Below the pieces are notes generated by a model. That model did no database searches. It worked only from the letters and a program-made list of their open reading frames with translations, and was not told the origin of the DNA. Positions 5,280 to 5,373 of a stretch of 5,373 nucleotides of DNA are shown in pieces. Source of the DNA: Actinobacteria bacterium UBA4719. Lineage in GTDB: Bacteria > Actinomycetota > Actinomycetes > Actinomycetales > Dermatophilaceae. How positions within the stretch are numbered: position 1 is the stretch's first letter; every line of letters begins with the position of its first letter. The stretch covers positions 1 to 5,373 of the forward strand of contig DHJN01000183.1 of the NCBI GenBank assembly GCA_002404345.1, read 5' to 3'. The position numbers and the translations under genes were made by a program.

Positions 5280-5373
5280 TCAGCGCGAGGCGAAGATGGC
5301 CGGCAAGGTCGAGGTGTGGGCCGTGCGCAGCTCATCCAGCGGCAGGGTGAACTGACCCTGCACGTCCAGCGCC
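5280..5373 (-). CDS. Unidentified protein, last 30 codons only (gene enters from the right edge)
   Basis: Reading the minus strand from 5372, a frame is open for 30 codons to a TGA at 5280-5282. The last residues are LRTAHTSTLPAIFASR. By hand count 28 of the 30 codons end in G or C, and this strong bias drops as soon as the stop is passed, as expected for a real gene end. I do not recognise the product from so short a tail. It lies on the same strand as the sugar importer, 327 bases upstream of it, so it could be a neighbour in the same regulon, but the gap argues for a separate transcript. A plus-strand frame ending at 5355 shares the same wobble positions and is the main alternative. Confidence 0.5.
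   Translation of the reverse strand, partial: ALDVQGQFTLPLDELRTAHTSTLPAIFASR

Noticed and set aside
5125..5355. A plus-strand frame of 76 codons starting at ATG 5125
   Set aside because: Its high wobble GC is confined to the part that overlaps the minus-strand gene tail, with which it shares wobble positions. The first two thirds have poor codon bias and only a weak upstream purine patch.

Overview
The window looks like chromosomal DNA from a high-GC actinobacterium. The base composition is GC-rich, real reading frames are strongly biased to G or C at wobble positions, and the transporter's binding protein is a lipoprotein in the actinobacterial style. The genus cannot be fixed from this stretch. 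I see no mobile element, CRISPR array, tRNA or rRNA, and no sign of recent transfer.

Left part (1-1522, + strand). The 3' end of a medium-chain zinc-type alcohol dehydrogenase runs in from outside the window. After 40 bases it is followed by a complete spermidine-synthase-fold (class I methyltransferase-like) gene. That protein keeps the nucleotide-binding glycine motif but lacks the usual catalytic DxxD motif, so it may not make polyamines. The spacing allows co-transcription, but no common pathway is evident.

Right part (1544-4952, - strand). This is a complete three-gene sugar ABC importer in the order binding protein, ATPase, permease. The binding protein is clearly XylF-like and the permease XylH-like, so a pentose or related aldose is the likely substrate. 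The ATPase has a single nucleotide-binding domain (271 aa) instead of the tandem pair of classical XylG. A perfect 14-bp hairpin with a 3-nt loop separates the binding-protein gene from the ATPase gene. It is well placed to keep binding-protein levels above those of the membrane components. The ATPase and permease genes lie 3 nt apart and are probably translationally coupled. The two halves of the window converge tail to tail with 21 bases between stop codons.

Far right (4953-5373). A 327-base region precedes the binding-protein gene. It holds a good ribosome binding site, a weak candidate promoter, a 10-bp palindrome near the predicted transcription start and a short direct repeat further upstream. 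Beyond it, the last 30 codons of another minus-strand gene probably enter from the right edge; its product is unidentified.

Overall this is an ordinary metabolic and transport region. The points most worth checking are the intercistronic hairpin, the single-domain ATPase, the spermidine-synthase homologue without its catalytic motif, and the regulatory region upstream of the binding protein. I found no convincing new biological system.
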